Positions 10,429-21,530 of a stretch of DNA of 34,315 bases are shown here, one piece after another. The DNA lies in assembly GCA_003427395.1 (NCBI GenBank), contig BFEA01000049.1, positions 4,194,164-4,228,478 on the forward strand, written 5' to 3'. A program made the position numbers and the translations under genes. The stretch's first letter is position 1; the number at the start of each line of letters is the position of its first letter. The notes beneath the pieces were generated by a model. It was not told the DNA's origin. It did not search any database and was given only the letters and a program-made list of their open reading frames with translations. Source of the stretch: Chara braunii. Lineage: Eukaryota; Streptophyta; Charophyceae; Charales; Characeae.

Positions 10429-12958
10429 GCAGGGGAGATGAAGAAAGCAGAGCTCGCAAACTCAGGATGGGGGCACGGATGGTCAGAAACGGAGCTGATC
10501 ACGTGGGGCAGAGAGGATCAGAATTGGGAGTTAATGCCAAGGATAGCAACAGCTGGGAAGTGGCAGGGGAGGAGGGAGGGCAGAAAGATTAGCCCGGGGG
10601 GGGGGGGGGGAAGGGGGCTGGGGCAAGGGGGAAACGGATGGAAAGGGCGGAAGGATAAAGAAAGATTAGAGGGAGTGTGAGTGGGGTTGGGGGGTGTGGG
10701 TGGAGGGGGGGGTTGGTCTGAAGATGGGGGAGAGGTCAAACGGCCTGCATAACTTCGCATCAGCTTCTCGGGGGGGTCAACTCATGGAGGCAGGGGACCT
10801 CACGATGGGGGAACAGTGAACATATGAAGCTTAAAGAAGGAAGATGGGGGGCAGGAGAAGGGGAAAGAGGAGTAGGAACAGACAAAAAATGTAATAATAT
10901 ATACTCACCTTAGTTAAACAATTCCTCACAATTTTTTTTGGCCCAAAAGTCGTTAGAATAGCTTAATCTGGCTAGTTCTACTTCTTTGAGTGAAGCTATC
11001 TCCGGGCAACGAGAGTGCGCTCACCTTCCCAATCCTGCGTAACTATCTACACACAAACACCGCTCTCAGAGAGAGAGAGAGTGCAATTCGCCACACAGAT
11101 TTAAGCACACAGCTAATATGGTGTGAGGATGCGCCCATTCAGTTTTTCGCAAAGTCTGTGTCCATCTCTCCATGCACAACAGCACTGAAAAAAAGCGAGA
11201 GAGAGCACTTTGCCATGCACATTGACGCAGCCTGTTTCCACATCGTTACACCATGCCTGTTTGAACTTTACCACGCAAAGCCCGTTCGCACTCCGTGAGC
11301 CCAGGAAGCAAAAGCGGTGTTGACAAAGCCTGTTTCCACTTCGCCAGAAAACAAAAGCAGAGTAAGGACTTGCAAGCCGGCATTCCCTTTCTGGGCTCAT
11401 GCGTTGAGCGCAGTGCACAGTGTTTATGGGCCTCGAAGCCCACCCATCACCAAATGTGCAAAATGAGAACGAATCTTCACTAGAATATGGAGAGACACCA
11501 CGCCACAATTCTTATCTCTTGTCAATGTGGTGAGTGAGGGAGCGACGCCCAACGCGCGACCTTGGATTTAATTTCCTTTTTTCTTTTTGTAGACCATTGC
11601 ACGCCGCTTAAGGTTTTTCTGCAGCTCAGATTAGGCGGGTGACAACTGCCCAGTTTTCCATTCACGTTTTCAGCCGCACTGTCGATGAAAACTGGAAAAC
11701 GACAGCCGATTTCACAGAACAGCAGAATACGATCAGGATAAATCGCGACATAGTGTTACAACTGCGAGGACCAAAGTCCCTCAGCATGGATCCAGGCCCC
11801 TCCGCGCCCGCCCTAAGTGAAGGGGGGCCTCAGTATTTGCTGGGGCCCTTTTTTGGGGAAGTGGGGAAGCCCTTTGCCCCGCGTCAGGTGGTTACTGTCG
11901 CCCTGAAAGGAGGCTGAGCACGAGGCAAGGGCCCTGTATCAGTTTCCAGACGAGAGCTTCCGAAAGGGCCTCGCATGGGGTGGTTGAGCCTCAGAGCATC
12001 TTCAACCACCGGGTAGGGCCCGACAGTTGGAGATGCTGCCCGCCTCAGCTGCTGATGCACAGGACCCTTATAGTTTGAGCCCCAGGCACATTCTGGGAGG
12101 GCCCTGGGGCACAGCTACAGGGACTCAGAAATGCAGCCAGGTCAGGCCCTCGCCGCCAGCCACTTCCCCTGAAGGAAACTGCCTGCCTCGAGTGCAGACA
12201 CATTCTGGATGGACGCTGATGCACGAGCGCTGCTTGAGCGCACACTGGAGGCAGGGCGCTGGCCAGGGTGTTGCGCGCACAGGCGCTGGGATACAATGCT
12301 GCTGAAGGCGGCATAGCACGGTGGCCATCACTCATGCGGGAAGCCGATGGTGATGGTGGTGGTCCTACGCGTAGGAGTAGAGCCTGTGGAAGGACAGGCA
12401 GGGCATGAGTAAGAGACTGGAGAGACACGTACCTTGGTGTTGAGAAGAGGTGTGCATGGGCAACGTTTTCATGTACACAGCGTTGCTGCTGAAGTGCTCC
12501 TGGTTGCATCTGTAGATTGTAGGCTAGTATAGGTGCTGTGAGGTTGTAGTCTGGGCGCTGAGTGCCATATAGAAGAGCAAAATTGGATAAATTGTTGGTG
12601 AAGGCAGATGGGGGCTGACATTGACAATTGAGTTCATTGCTTTTCTCTTATTTGGTGTGTAACTTGCTGCATTTTGTTTTCTGTTCAGCACACGGTTATC
12701 TGGCTTCTGATGTGATGATGCAATTTGGTTTTCTGTCATTCGCTCTCCTTCATTTTCCTTGCACACCCAACCAGAAGAGCTTTACTAGTATGTAGTAGAC
12801 AAAACTCGAGGAATCGCCCACAATGGCATTCTCTGGGCTCAGGGTGGGCCAAAGAGTCTCACTGTGTCTTGCAGCACACCATCAGGCAAGACATCCTCTT
12901 CGCTTTATCGAGTGGTAGAAACAAACAAACGAGGGATGCACAAGGAGCAAGGACCAAC

Positions 12959-13132
12959 CTTACGGTAATGCTCCAACGCAACTGGACTGGAATTACACAG
13001 AACAATTGCAAGGCTGATACCAGCAATAAGTACTCCGTGGTGCCTGTCGGACAGCAGGCCTGTCGCTGGGCCCAGCAGGAACTCTACCATCTCTGGAACC
13101 TTCCTTAGTATACGGATTGCACAAAGGGCTGC
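12959..13132 (-). CDS. AP1G: AP-1 gamma-adaptin exon (AALCAIRILRKVPE block)
   Basis: A 174-bp exon, 58 codons, phase 0 at both ends, between acceptor AACAG (to 13133) and donor GTTGGT (from 12958). It starts AALCAIRILRKVPEMVEF and carries the conserved HHGVLI motif (HHGVLIAGISL) before ending ALEHYRK. Joined to the exon at 32265-32406 it gives SYIRKK-AALCAIR, matching the invariant RKKAALC junction of gamma-adaptins. The residues form paired helices of the trunk. The intron between these two exons is the 19-kb one that holds both retrotransposons. Confidence 0.95.
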
Positions 13133-13551
13133 CTGTTCAGCAAGCAAACAACACAGGAGATAGGTCAAGTGCAATATTCAGCATCCGAGACACGGGCTAC
13201 AGCAAAAGACATATTCAACACCTTAGGCAGGATGGTTGTGATTCATGTATTTTCCTTTTCATCAAGACTAGGTGACTCGTTGCACCCTAGCTTGAAAGAA
13301 AACAGCAAGGAATACCAACAAACTTTTTTGAACTTCTATTGTGGTCGTTAGTTTACCAGTTGTTTGCAGTTTCCCATCAGAGGGTAGTTTTTCCTTTGAT
13401 ACTGTGTGCAATGCCCGCACAATTGCAGTCTGAGAACCCTGCACTTTTCTGAAGAAATCATATCCTGTCGATCTGTTTGCTGAGAATTCTGTGTGTATTC
13501 TGAGCATTCTGTTATCAGCCGATGTCACATTTCTGCTGTGTGCTTGCCTGG

Positions 13552-13554
<3 letters not shown>

Positions 13555-13635
<81 letters not shown>

Positions 13636-13664
13636 TCTCTTCTCTCTCTCTCTCTCTCTCTCTC
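13555..13664. repeat. (CT)n microsatellite with minor interruptions
   Basis: About 110 bp of CT with two small breaks near 13,632 and 13,640. Confidence 0.96.
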
Positions 13665-13703
13665 GGGGCAAACACACGTCTCTCGCTATGACTCGTGGTA
13701 GGA

Positions 13704-13793
13704 CGAGTGGGTCGTAGTCAAGAGGGCGGAGGAAGGGCAGAGGGAGGGCGAGTGGGTCGTAGTCAAGAGGGCGGAGGAAGGGCAGTTGGTAGG
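13704..13793. repeat. 45-bp tandem duplication
   Basis: CGAGTGGGTCGTAGTCAAGA starts at 13704 and again at 13749 and is followed by the same GGGCGGAGGAAGGGCAG. Confidence 0.95.
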
Positions 13794-14283
13794 GCATGAC
13801 AGGTGGAGGGATGGAGGAGGGATGGAGGGCGGAGCACAAACGACGAAAGGAGGGCAAGCTTGCAGGGTCGGGCAAAAGTCCGGAGTTCCGCCAAAGGGAG
13901 GAAGTAGGTCCGCCTGAGGCAGGCGGAAAGGGCCTCACCAAGGTCTTGGCAGACCAGGCTGCCCAAAGAGGAGAGTGACGGCTTCTCTGTAGTGCTTTTG
14001 CCGTAGCCCAGCTACGGCAGTACCTTTTGCCAACCGACACCAAAGAAAAGAAGAAAGGGGCCAGCAGCCGCTGAGACTGGGTCGACGCCAGCACACCCCC
14101 TACTTTTCGTTGTTGACTGATGAGATGGCTGTTTTCCCTTCGTGATCTCAGCAATATGACCGTTCACACAACCCATACCATAGATCGAAGCCCGAGAATG
14201 CGCTGCATACTGGATGGCGGGCTCTGACAGAGGGCAGAAGACATGGGTATCGTGTCAACTGCAAGAGTGACCCATTTTACAGG

Positions 14284-14360
14284 CAGATTTCGCTTAGTTG
14301 GTTAGAGTGCTGGTCTGTCATGCCAGAAGTCACAGGAAGGGAAGAGTTCCAGTCAGACTC
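14284..14360 (+). ncRNA. tRNA-Asp(GTC)-like sequence, probable SINE head or tRNA relic
   Basis: GCTTAGTTGGTTAGAGTGC at 14292 has the form of a D-arm with box A. It is followed by a 5-bp anticodon stem (CTGGT/GCCAG with one G-T pair) and a 7-base loop CTGTCAT whose centre is GTC (14317-14319), with T before it and A after it. The T-arm is not well formed: GAGTTCCAGTC at about 14345 partly matches box B but is some ten bases too far away. So this is a degenerate tRNA, or the 5' part of a tRNA-derived SINE, and not a functional gene. Confidence 0.5.
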
Positions 14361-14819
14361 ACAGACGCTGAAAGCACGAACCTGGCACAACTCAGCCAAG
14401 GAAGCATCTGGAAGGAAGGGGTTAGAAGTTCAGCGGACAGACATGCGTCAGTGATGCACCACGTAAATGGGGATGTCACACAAGGACTGCAAAAGCAGTC
14501 AGATGCAGGCACCGGTGGAACGCGGAGAGGAGCACAAATCTCATGGCACGTGATTCATAGGTGAACGTCTTCTTTACATGAACGGGCATGAACCGCCATC
14601 CCTCCTGCCATAAGGACAACACTGCTGCTAAAAAGGGGGAGCAGATCATTAGGCGTAGAACTGCACCCAAACCCCTATTTCTCCTGTGATGAGGAGGAGC
14701 ACCGGCACCAAACCAGAGTCAGTATCTGACCCCAGTTTTCTGATTGGTTGGCGAGGGTTGAGGGTACACCGACACTCCAATCCAGGAACAATATCTGACC
14801 TCAGCTGAAGCCCTCATTC

Positions 14820-15060
14820 GTTACTGAACGGGATGGTTGCTTGGCTGGCCAGTACCTTGAATGATGCGCTGGGAAACATTGGATGCTGGGCTGCAGTGGA
14901 TTGGCTGGTTATCAGGCTGTTTCATGAGGAGCTGGTTAATGGGATGGTTAGTGGGTTGCTCATGGGCTGGATGGGCTAGTTGATGGGCTGGCTCAAGGGC
15001 TGCCCAATGGGCTCCCTCTTGTTGCCAGGCTGGTGGATCGGCCGGCTGATAGGCTGTTAC
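14820..15060. repeat. Degenerate GGCTGG/GGGCT-rich minisatellite
   Basis: Short units of the type ATGGGCTGG, GGTTGAT and AGGCTGTT recur irregularly. No fixed period could be assigned by eye. Confidence 0.6.
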
Positions 15061-15132
15061 ATAGAGGACCAGTTGCGGCTACACCCACAATAAAGAAGGA
15101 ATGTTTCCCAACAAAGACAAAGAGGTTGATGG

Positions 15133-15228
15133 ACTCTCTCTCTCTCTCTCTCTCTCTATAGGGTGTCGATGGACTCTCTCTCTCTCTCTCTCTCTCTCTA
15201 TAGGGTGTCGATGGACTCTCTCTCTCTC
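15133..15228. repeat. Composite repeat: (CT)n alternating with a GATGGA unit
   Basis: GATGGACTCTCT starts three times. CT runs are separated by two copies of CTATAGGGTGTCGATGGA, so a microsatellite-containing unit of about 40-45 bp has itself been tandemly copied. Confidence 0.92.
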
Positions 15229-15410
15229 CTGCTGGTGCACACACATGCTTGCAGATTTTCCATTTTTTTTTCTTTTCTTTTTAATCGATCAGTGCGCGAG
15301 CGGATTTTCCATTTCTTTTTTTCTTTTTCCTCAAAAAGGTCCCAATGGACAATGGATCAGACATGAAACTGATCCAACCACATACTATACTTGATATTGG
15401 GGGGATTCCG

Positions 15411-15412
<2 letters not shown>

Positions 15413-15480
<68 letters not shown>

Positions 15481-15481
15481 N

Positions 15482-15551
<70 letters not shown>
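15413..15551. repeat. Long (CT)n microsatellite with an N
   Basis: About 139 bp of CT with one N at 15481. The N suggests a joined gap, so the true length is unknown. Confidence 0.96.
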
Positions 15552-15554
<3 letters not shown>

Positions 15555-16144
15555 GCATACTTCGATGAGTATGGGCAGAACCAAAGATCAACCAGTGTAG
15601 GATGAGCATGTATGCAGCGGAAGTCTGATAAACGGACTGACTCACATAGACTGACTTACATAGCATCACTCCACACACATATAATCGTGAGATGGTGGGG
15701 TCTGAGCCATACAGAGAAGATGCTCAGCCCCGTACACGACATACACAGATGAATGGGGGAGGAGAGACGAAGGAGGTGGGGCAGGTAGACAGCACTGAAA
15801 GTCACCGAGATAGAAATCTGATAGGTCACCGATATGGTAGTCCAAATGTCATCCAACAAGATCAAAATGTCGAGGACCTAGGTCACCAATGTCGGAGATA
15901 CAGAGTCCAAATGTAACCGGTGTCCGAACTGTGATGTCGCCAAGTATCAACCCCAACGATCTCCCAGTCTCCAATCCGGTAAGTACCACAGTCTCCTATC
16001 ACCGAAGTCCAACTCTGATCTCTGTCCAACTACTATAGTCTCCAATCTGAAGAAGAAGAAGAAGAAGAAAAAGATGAAGGAGGAGGAGGAGGAGAGAGAG
16101 AGAGAGAGAGAGGACTGACGAGGGAGGGAGGAGAGGTCCTCCGG

Positions 16145-16620
16145 CATCCCAGGTACCTCAGGCGGCAATGGCCGCCGTACTGGCTCAGTNGNCCTGCTGC
16201 TGCTCCGCTTGCCGCTGCGCTAATGCTGCGCTGCCGCTGCTGCTCCTCGCTCGCTCCTGCGCTATATTAGCGCATCAAAACAGCGCTCTGGCGCTGACCA
16301 TACCGTACCAGTATAGTGCCGGTAGGTCGATGCCTCCAAGTGAGGCTGTACCGGTACTTTATACCGGTGGGGCAGAGGCCGGCCTCAATGCTGTGAGGCC
16401 TGGCCATGCCCTGAACCGTCCAGATGGACGGTTCAGCCCCAACCGGCGGGCAGCAGCATCAAGAGCGCCGCCAGGCCCAAACGATAATGCCATTTGGGCC
16501 TGCCCGTCGGGTACTGGTCCAAGATCAGGCCCTGAGGGCCTGTAATACCCCAAGGTCGGGCCTTTAGGCCCTGATGTGTCCCTCCGTCCCTAAGTCGGGT
16601 CCGGTAGGACCGTGCGTCGA
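16145..16620. repeat. GC-rich hairpin-bearing repeat
   Basis: A block with several short perfect inverted repeats: CTGAACCGTCCA and its complement with a 2-base loop (16411-16436), CAGGCCC-TGA-GGGCCTG (16526-16542) and GGGCC-TTTA-GGCCC (16558-16571). Two Ns lie at 16190 and 16192. The part 16492-16611 recurs at 8135-8254, probably as an artefact. No coding domain was recognised. Confidence 0.7.
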
Positions 16621-16628
16621 AGATGTAA

Positions 16629-16630
<2 letters not shown>

Positions 16631-16679
<49 letters not shown>

Positions 16680-16702
16680 TGTCTCTCTCTCTAACACTCT
16701 CT

Positions 16703-16759
<57 letters not shown>

Positions 16760-16780
16760 ACACACACACACACACACACA
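16631..16780. repeat. (CT)n - (GT)n(CA)n compound microsatellite
   Basis: CT at 16631-16676, a mixed CT stretch, GT at 16707-16758, then CA at 16759-16780. GT followed directly by CA is a perfect inverted repeat able to fold back over about 22 bp. Confidence 0.96.
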
Positions 16781-17081
16781 CGGACACATACGCACTCTCT
16801 CTCTCTCATAGTTCCAAGACCACAAAGAAACCAAAGCAACAGACACAAATAACAAACTCATCGTCAGTCGTCAATGTGCGGTCGTTCGAAAGCCTTGACG
16901 CTGCACAGCTCAAGCCTCAGCGTCCAACCCTCATGATGCAGAGATGGTGTGTCCTGGGTGGGTGTGTTTGTGTGTCTGTGTGTGCGTGTGTATGTGTCTG
17001 TGCGTGTGTGTGGGCGTGTGCGTTCTGTGTGGGTGAGTTTGAGTATGTGTGAGTGTTGTTATGTTCACTGTACAGAACTCA

Positions 17082-17200
17082 CAAAATGACTCAGCCATAC
17101 TGTTTCATCGGACTTCCACCGACTCATCAGGAGGTTGAACCCCAACAGTCCGCCCAAGACGAACTGTACTGTTGGCCAAGGACTCACCACGTATGGGTGT
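17082..17200. repeat. Third copy of the 2955/3165 dispersed repeat
   Basis: It shares CACCGACTCAT.AGGAGGTTGAACCCCAACAGTC.GCCC and AAGGACTCACCACGT with the copies near 3 kb, about 14 kb away. Confidence 0.7.
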
Positions 17201-17373
17201 GTGTGTGTGTTATAGATTTTCCCCACAACAGCCCCAATTCCACCCAGATGAATAGATTCAGAATCAAAGCAATCTGTCCTACTGCAGACAACAAGACCAT
17301 TTGAGATGAGACAGTCCAACATATTAAAGCAATTTTATAATTAGACAGTTTATTGGTTGTCCTTGAGGTACCC

Positions 17374-17414
17374 CTTCCATTTGTTCTTGCAGATCCCCTT
17401 TTACTGTGCCTCTT
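17374..17414. repeat. 41-bp segment identical to 19863-19903
   Basis: These 41 bases outside element A, about 100 bp beyond its 3' LTR, are identical to a segment inside A's scrambled integrase region. The flanks do not match. Confidence 0.9.
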
Positions 17415-17516
17415 ACGTACAAGGCTGGCCACATTGATTGTGGTTCAGCGGCAGCTGCCCACATCCCCGTGTCCCTTCACAGCACACTTGCACATTTTTC
17501 AGGAGGCAGAGCAAAA

Positions 17517-18426
17517 TGCAAGGAAGATGAGCAATAGCGAACTTCGGAAATCAAACAGCATCATACACATGAGACCATATAGTCGTGACCTCAAACCGAT
17601 AGCAGAATTGCATCACGAGTTTCACCAAATAAGAGCACACCAAAAGCTCATAATTGACAATGCTGGAATAGTCTCATCATCATCAACGAAGAAACAATGT
17701 TGATATCCTATCTGGCGCTCGGCGCCCAGACTACAGATGGCAGATCCTATCAAGCATACTCTACGATGCCGCTGATGACGTCAACAGCTCCCCGAAGTAA
17801 GAACAGATCTCGGACAATACGGTACGCTTCAAGCACCAGGTTTGTCTCTCGTATCACTCACAACCTCGTTCCCCAACTCACAGATGCCCCATGCACCCCA
17901 TCCAGCATCCAGCAGCGCAGCTCGGCTATGGCTGCCTGCTCCTTCCAGCTCGCCCGTGAGCACGTGAGCCTGGCCAGCATTAGCGCAGCAGCGCTTGCGC
18001 ACCAAGCAGCCAGTGCCCGAATGTCCAATGCGTGGGCAGGCCCTTCCCTAAATGGAAATGGCCTGCCTGCCTTGCGTGCAGCCTCGCTGCGCTGGGCCCC
18101 TGCCCAGAAGCTTCCGGTAGGCCCAGAGAGGCTAAGCCCCAGACCAAATGGATCCGGCCCAAGGCCTGTGACAGTTACCCGCGCCAAACTGCCCGCAGCC
18201 TGAGTTGGGTCCATGCTGCGTATCTTGCCCAGGGCCTGACTCAGATGCGTTTGATAAAGGAGGCCAGGGCCTGGGCACCTTTAACCAACTGGCGCTGCGC
18301 AACTGCCTGAATTTTCCCCAGTTGCGAAGTACTCCAAAATAGGCCTCTTGTGGTCTGTCGAGCCTGGTGGCCGACACTGTTGCAAATAGGGGCCCAGTAG
18401 GGCTTATCGAGGCCTTGTGCCTCGCA
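17517..18426 (-). repeat. Element A 3' LTR
   Basis: 910 bp, starting TGCGAGGCACAAGGCC and ending CCTTGCA on the minus strand. It matches 30254-31188 throughout, with scattered substitutions and small indels, including about 15 bp near 18,370 that only the 5' LTR has. The divergence (several per cent by eye) means an old insertion. Element A's open frame runs through the PPT into this LTR. Confidence 0.93.
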
Positions 18427-18438
18427 TTCCCTCCTCCA
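18427..18438 (-). other. Element A polypurine tract
   Basis: On the minus strand TGGAGGAGGGAA lies immediately before the 3' LTR's TG. This is the expected place and composition for plus-strand DNA priming in an LTR retrotransposon, and it fixes the LTR boundary. Confidence 0.85.
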
Positions 18439-19714
18439 TTCAATCTGGCGCTTTCCTTTCTGCAATAACTTCTCGTAGCGCGCGACAACCTGTGGAGCGG
18501 TCTGCATTAGTTCCTCCCGAGTGAACCATCTATCCTCCTTTGGATCAGTATGGTGTCTGAACCGAACGCGGTACTGCAGCTTCGGCTTCGGAGGACGTCC
18601 CCTGCCTGCCTGAACGTCTTGGGACCGGCATTTCCCTGTGGTCCACGATGTCATCGATGTCGACCTCTCCATCCATGGTTGGGGGCAGCATTGAGCATCG
18701 CGAGGGGAACTGATCAGTTTCATTGGATGGTGCAAGCTTGGAGGCATGAAAGACAGGATAAGTGCGAAGGTGACCAGGGATCTGGACTACATATGATGAA
18801 CCATCAGGATCATCTCCGACTACATCCAGAACTTCCCAGGGACCAAAATACTGTGGCATGAGCTTGCGGGAGATCCCGTGCTCCTGTCCCAGTTCTGAAG
18901 ACTTAACCCAGACCCTGTGCCCTATCTGGAATGTTGATGGGCGGCGGTGCTCGTTTTCTGATTCTATCATCGCCGCCTGTGCCTTGTGCATCTGTTCGAC
19001 CGCCTGCTGCATCAGTTGTTCATATCGATAAGCAAATTCTAGTGTGCCAGGTGCAGCAGTTGGCTGGTTCTCAGGCAGTAGAAAGTCTAAGGGCAGTCTA
19101 GGCTTGAAAGTCAGCAGCAAACTGTTAGGGCTCAATCCAGTCGCGCTGTGCACTGCGTTATTATACAGTCTGGCAATGAGAGCAAGTTTCTCATCCCAGT
19201 CCACCTGGTTAGGCTAGATGTAGTGCCTGAGCAGGTGTTGTACAGCGCGGTTCAGCTGCTCTGCTTGCCCGTTTGCCTCTGGATGGTTTCCAGATGTCAT
19301 CTGCAGCTGCGTTCCTTGTTCTGCAGCTGCGGCCTTCCACAACTCACTCGTGAATCTAACATCCCGGTCGCTCACAATAGACTTTGGTAGGCCAAAGTCT
19401 CTGACCCAGTTTTCCTTNAACAGCCTAATGACGTACTCGGTCTTCGCTGTCTCTGGCATTGCAACTAACCTAGCGTACTTACTACACCTATCCACGATAA
19501 CGAAGATGTGTCTCAATCCACTTTTGCTGGTGACCAGCATGTCCATGAAGTCCATGGACAGGGTCTCACCGGGCCTTTCCGGAATCGGAAGGGGCTTGAG
19601 CAGCCCAAGAGGGGCCTGTGTACGTGGCTTGTCTCTCTGACAGACCTGACAAGTCTCCACGTACAGCTTGGCATCTCTCATCATCGTAGGCCACCAGAAC
19701 TGTTGCAGCAGATT
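18427..19714 (-). pseudogene. Element A integrase core and C-terminus
   Basis: The frame opens after the scrambled segment with LLQQFWWPTM and keeps the CxxC half of the zinc domain (CQVC). The DDE core is present: D in SMDFMD, D in VSDRDVRF and E in HPEANGQAEQ. A stop lies at 19214-19216 and an N at 19418. The C-terminal part has a GPY/F-type block (MPQYFGPWEVLDVVG) and a chromodomain-like tail (DDIVDHRE ... YRVRFRHH ... DRWFTREEL) in another frame. The frame change lies near 18,600-18,625. Integrase inserts the element cDNA; the HH residues of the zinc domain are missing here, so activity is unlikely. Confidence 0.9.
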
Positions 19715-19715
19715 G

Positions 19716-20095
19716 GCACACACAAACGTTTATTCCCGGCCTTGTGAAGGGACAGCAAGCCGTTGTGAAGGGACAGCAAGCCGTTGACCAACTCAAACTC
19801 GGCAGAAGTCACTTTGTCCTTCGCCTTGTGAAGGGACAGCAAGTCGTTGACCAACTCAAACTCTTCCATTTGTTCTTGCAGATCCCCTTTTACTGTGCCT
19901 CTTGTGAAGGGACAGCAAGCCGTTGACCAACTCAAGCGGTGGACAGGCTCTCACCGGGCAGAACTATCCTAAAAATAAACTACGCAAAGACTCCGATTAG
20001 GCACACACAAACGTTTATTCCCGGCCTTATGAAGGGACAGCAAGCCGTTGACCAACTCAAACTCGACAGAAGTCACTTTGTCCTTCGCCTCGAGT
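19716..20095 (-). pseudogene. Scrambled integrase N-terminal region of element A
   Basis: This stretch should encode the linker and HH half of the integrase zinc finger. Instead the motif TGAAGGGACAGCAAGCCGTT (plus strand) starts five times, at 19745, 19766, 19829, 19905 and 20030. A 28-bp block beginning GCACACACAAACG occurs at 19716 and 20001. A 41-bp block (19863-19903) is identical to sequence outside the element at 17374-17414, and 19940-19957 nearly matches the segment at 19557. The result is a local patchwork that repeats the peptide ELVNGLLSLHKA and has lost the histidines. Confidence 0.85.
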
Positions 20096-20775
20096 CTGCG
20101 AATGATCTCAGACATAAACGGATCCTCGCGATAGGCTTCCACCAACGAGCGAGTGACATCCTCCGCTAGCCCAAACTCAGTGATCAGCGCACCGGAGAAT
20201 TCTGGCCTACGCGAAAGCGCGGCAGCAACTTTGTTGTACTCACCTTTGAGATACTGGGGCTCGAAGTCATACTGCTCAATGACTTCGATCCAGCGTTTCA
20301 GAGCATCAGAGAGCACAGGCTGAGTTCTCATCCACTTCAGGGTCTAATGATCAGTCCTGACGATGAAGAACCTCCCAAGGAGATGGTGCCTCCGGTGGGT
20401 TAGCGCTTTATAGATCGCGTACGACTCCTTCTCATAGGTGGACTTGGCCAACTTCTGAGAGGGCATCTTTTTGGACATGTACTCCAGTGGCCTCAACTTT
20501 GGCCTCTCCTGCTGCGCTAGCACGATGCCTATGCCATATTGGCTAGCATCCGTGGTAACTATAAATCGCTTGAAAGGATCAGGAAGTTTCAAGACCTCAT
20601 GGTGTGTCAACGCATGCTTCAGATGTCTGAAAGCAGCCTCACACCTCTCTGTCCACTCCCATGGGGTGTCGAGGCGAGTTAGGTCCGTCAAAGGGGCGGC
20701 AACTATGCTAGAGTTCTTCACAAAATTGTGATAGTAGTCGGTCATCCCTAAGAAGGACCTCATCTCAATCACAGA
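20096..20775 (-). pseudogene. Element A RNase H domain
   Basis: The frame from 20772 shows SFLGMTDYYHNFV (RT/RNase H connection), TTDASQYGIG (first Asp), YEKESYAIYKAL (Glu) and FIVRTDH (Asp). The frame is then cut by a TAG at 20344-20346, where Q is expected before TLKWM. The conserved DALSR motif reads AALSR, so a conserved Asp is lost. RNase H would remove the RNA strand during reverse transcription. The tail runs on toward integrase through EDPFMSEIIRRLEAKDKVTS before the scrambled segment. Confidence 0.9.
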
Positions 20776-21530
20776 CTAAGGACGCGGCCAGTCACGAATG
20801 CTGGCCACCTTCGCGTCATCAGGCTTCAAACCCTCCGCGGAAATCTCATGACCCAAGTACAAGATCCGGGTGCGACCAAACTCGCATTCATCCCTATTGA
20901 TCTTGAACTTGTGCTGCCGAAGGAGACTGAGAACTTTATCTAAGTGCGCAACGTGCTCCTCGACAGTTCTACTAAAAATAAGTATGTCATCGAGGTACAC
21001 GATGACAAACTTATCCAAGTAGTCATGAAAGATCCGATTCATAGCGTGCTGAAAGGTGCTAGGAGCAATGCAGAGGCCGAAAGGCATCACCACAAACTCG
21101 TACAGACCGTACCGGGTCTGAAATGCAGTCTTGTGTTGATCCTCAGGCCGGAGTGCAATCTGATTGTACCCGGACTTCAAATCTATCTTATTGAAGTACC
21201 GGCACCCTTGCACTCTATCTAGCAAGTCATCGATGCGCGGTAGGGGCTCTCGGTTCTTGACAGTGATGGCATTGAGGCCCCTATAGTCAATGCACATCCT
21301 CAGCGTACCCCCCTTCTTTGGCACAAATAAAATTGCCGATCCGTAAGGGGAGACACTCGGTCAGATCCAACCCTTCTCTATGAGTTCCTTGAGCTGTCGG
21401 CGAAGCTCGTCAAGCTCGCCTGGACACATCCGATAGATCCTACCCTTCGGGATGCTAGACCCTGGGATAATCTCTATCGCGGGGATGACCTCCCTCTCGA
21501 CAACCCCTGTCGGCTCTTCAAATATATCCC
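20776..21530 (-). pseudogene. Element A reverse transcriptase
   Basis: A clear Ty3/gypsy RT: LFVPKKGGTLRMCIDYRGLN, PLPRIDDLLD, YFNKIDLKSGYNQI, FVVMPFGLCIAPSTFQ, the catalytic YLDD (VIVYLDDILIFS) and YLGHEI. Two lesions are plain. A TGA at 21361-21363 stands where KGWI-R-PSVSPYG is expected (a CGA to TGA change). A TAG at 20776-20778 stands where DWPRP-Q-S is expected. The frame also shifts by one base near 21,528-21,530 (an extra base in a CCC) relative to the protease. The YLDD residues themselves are intact. Confidence 0.93.

Larger units (their letters stand above)
9851..12958 (-). other. 3.1-kb intron of the AP-1 gamma gene
   Basis: Donor GTTGGT at 12958, acceptor CAG at 9851. It contains an 82-bp duplication close to the acceptor, a CT tract at 10384-10426, G-rich sequence at about 10,590-10,740, a short GA run near 11,070 and a GC-rich block at about 11,770-12,480. 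That block has a 154-codon minus-strand frame without recognised domains. No gene is supported. Confidence 0.8.

Noticed and set aside
12045-12509. 154-codon minus-strand frame in a GC-rich block
   Set aside because: No recognised domain, no matching splice structure; GC-rich sequence gives long frames by chance. It could still be tested by transcript data.
17858-18214. Open frames inside the element A LTRs (also 30614-30964)
   Set aside because: They occur on both strands of GC-rich LTR sequence and differ between the two LTRs; no domain.
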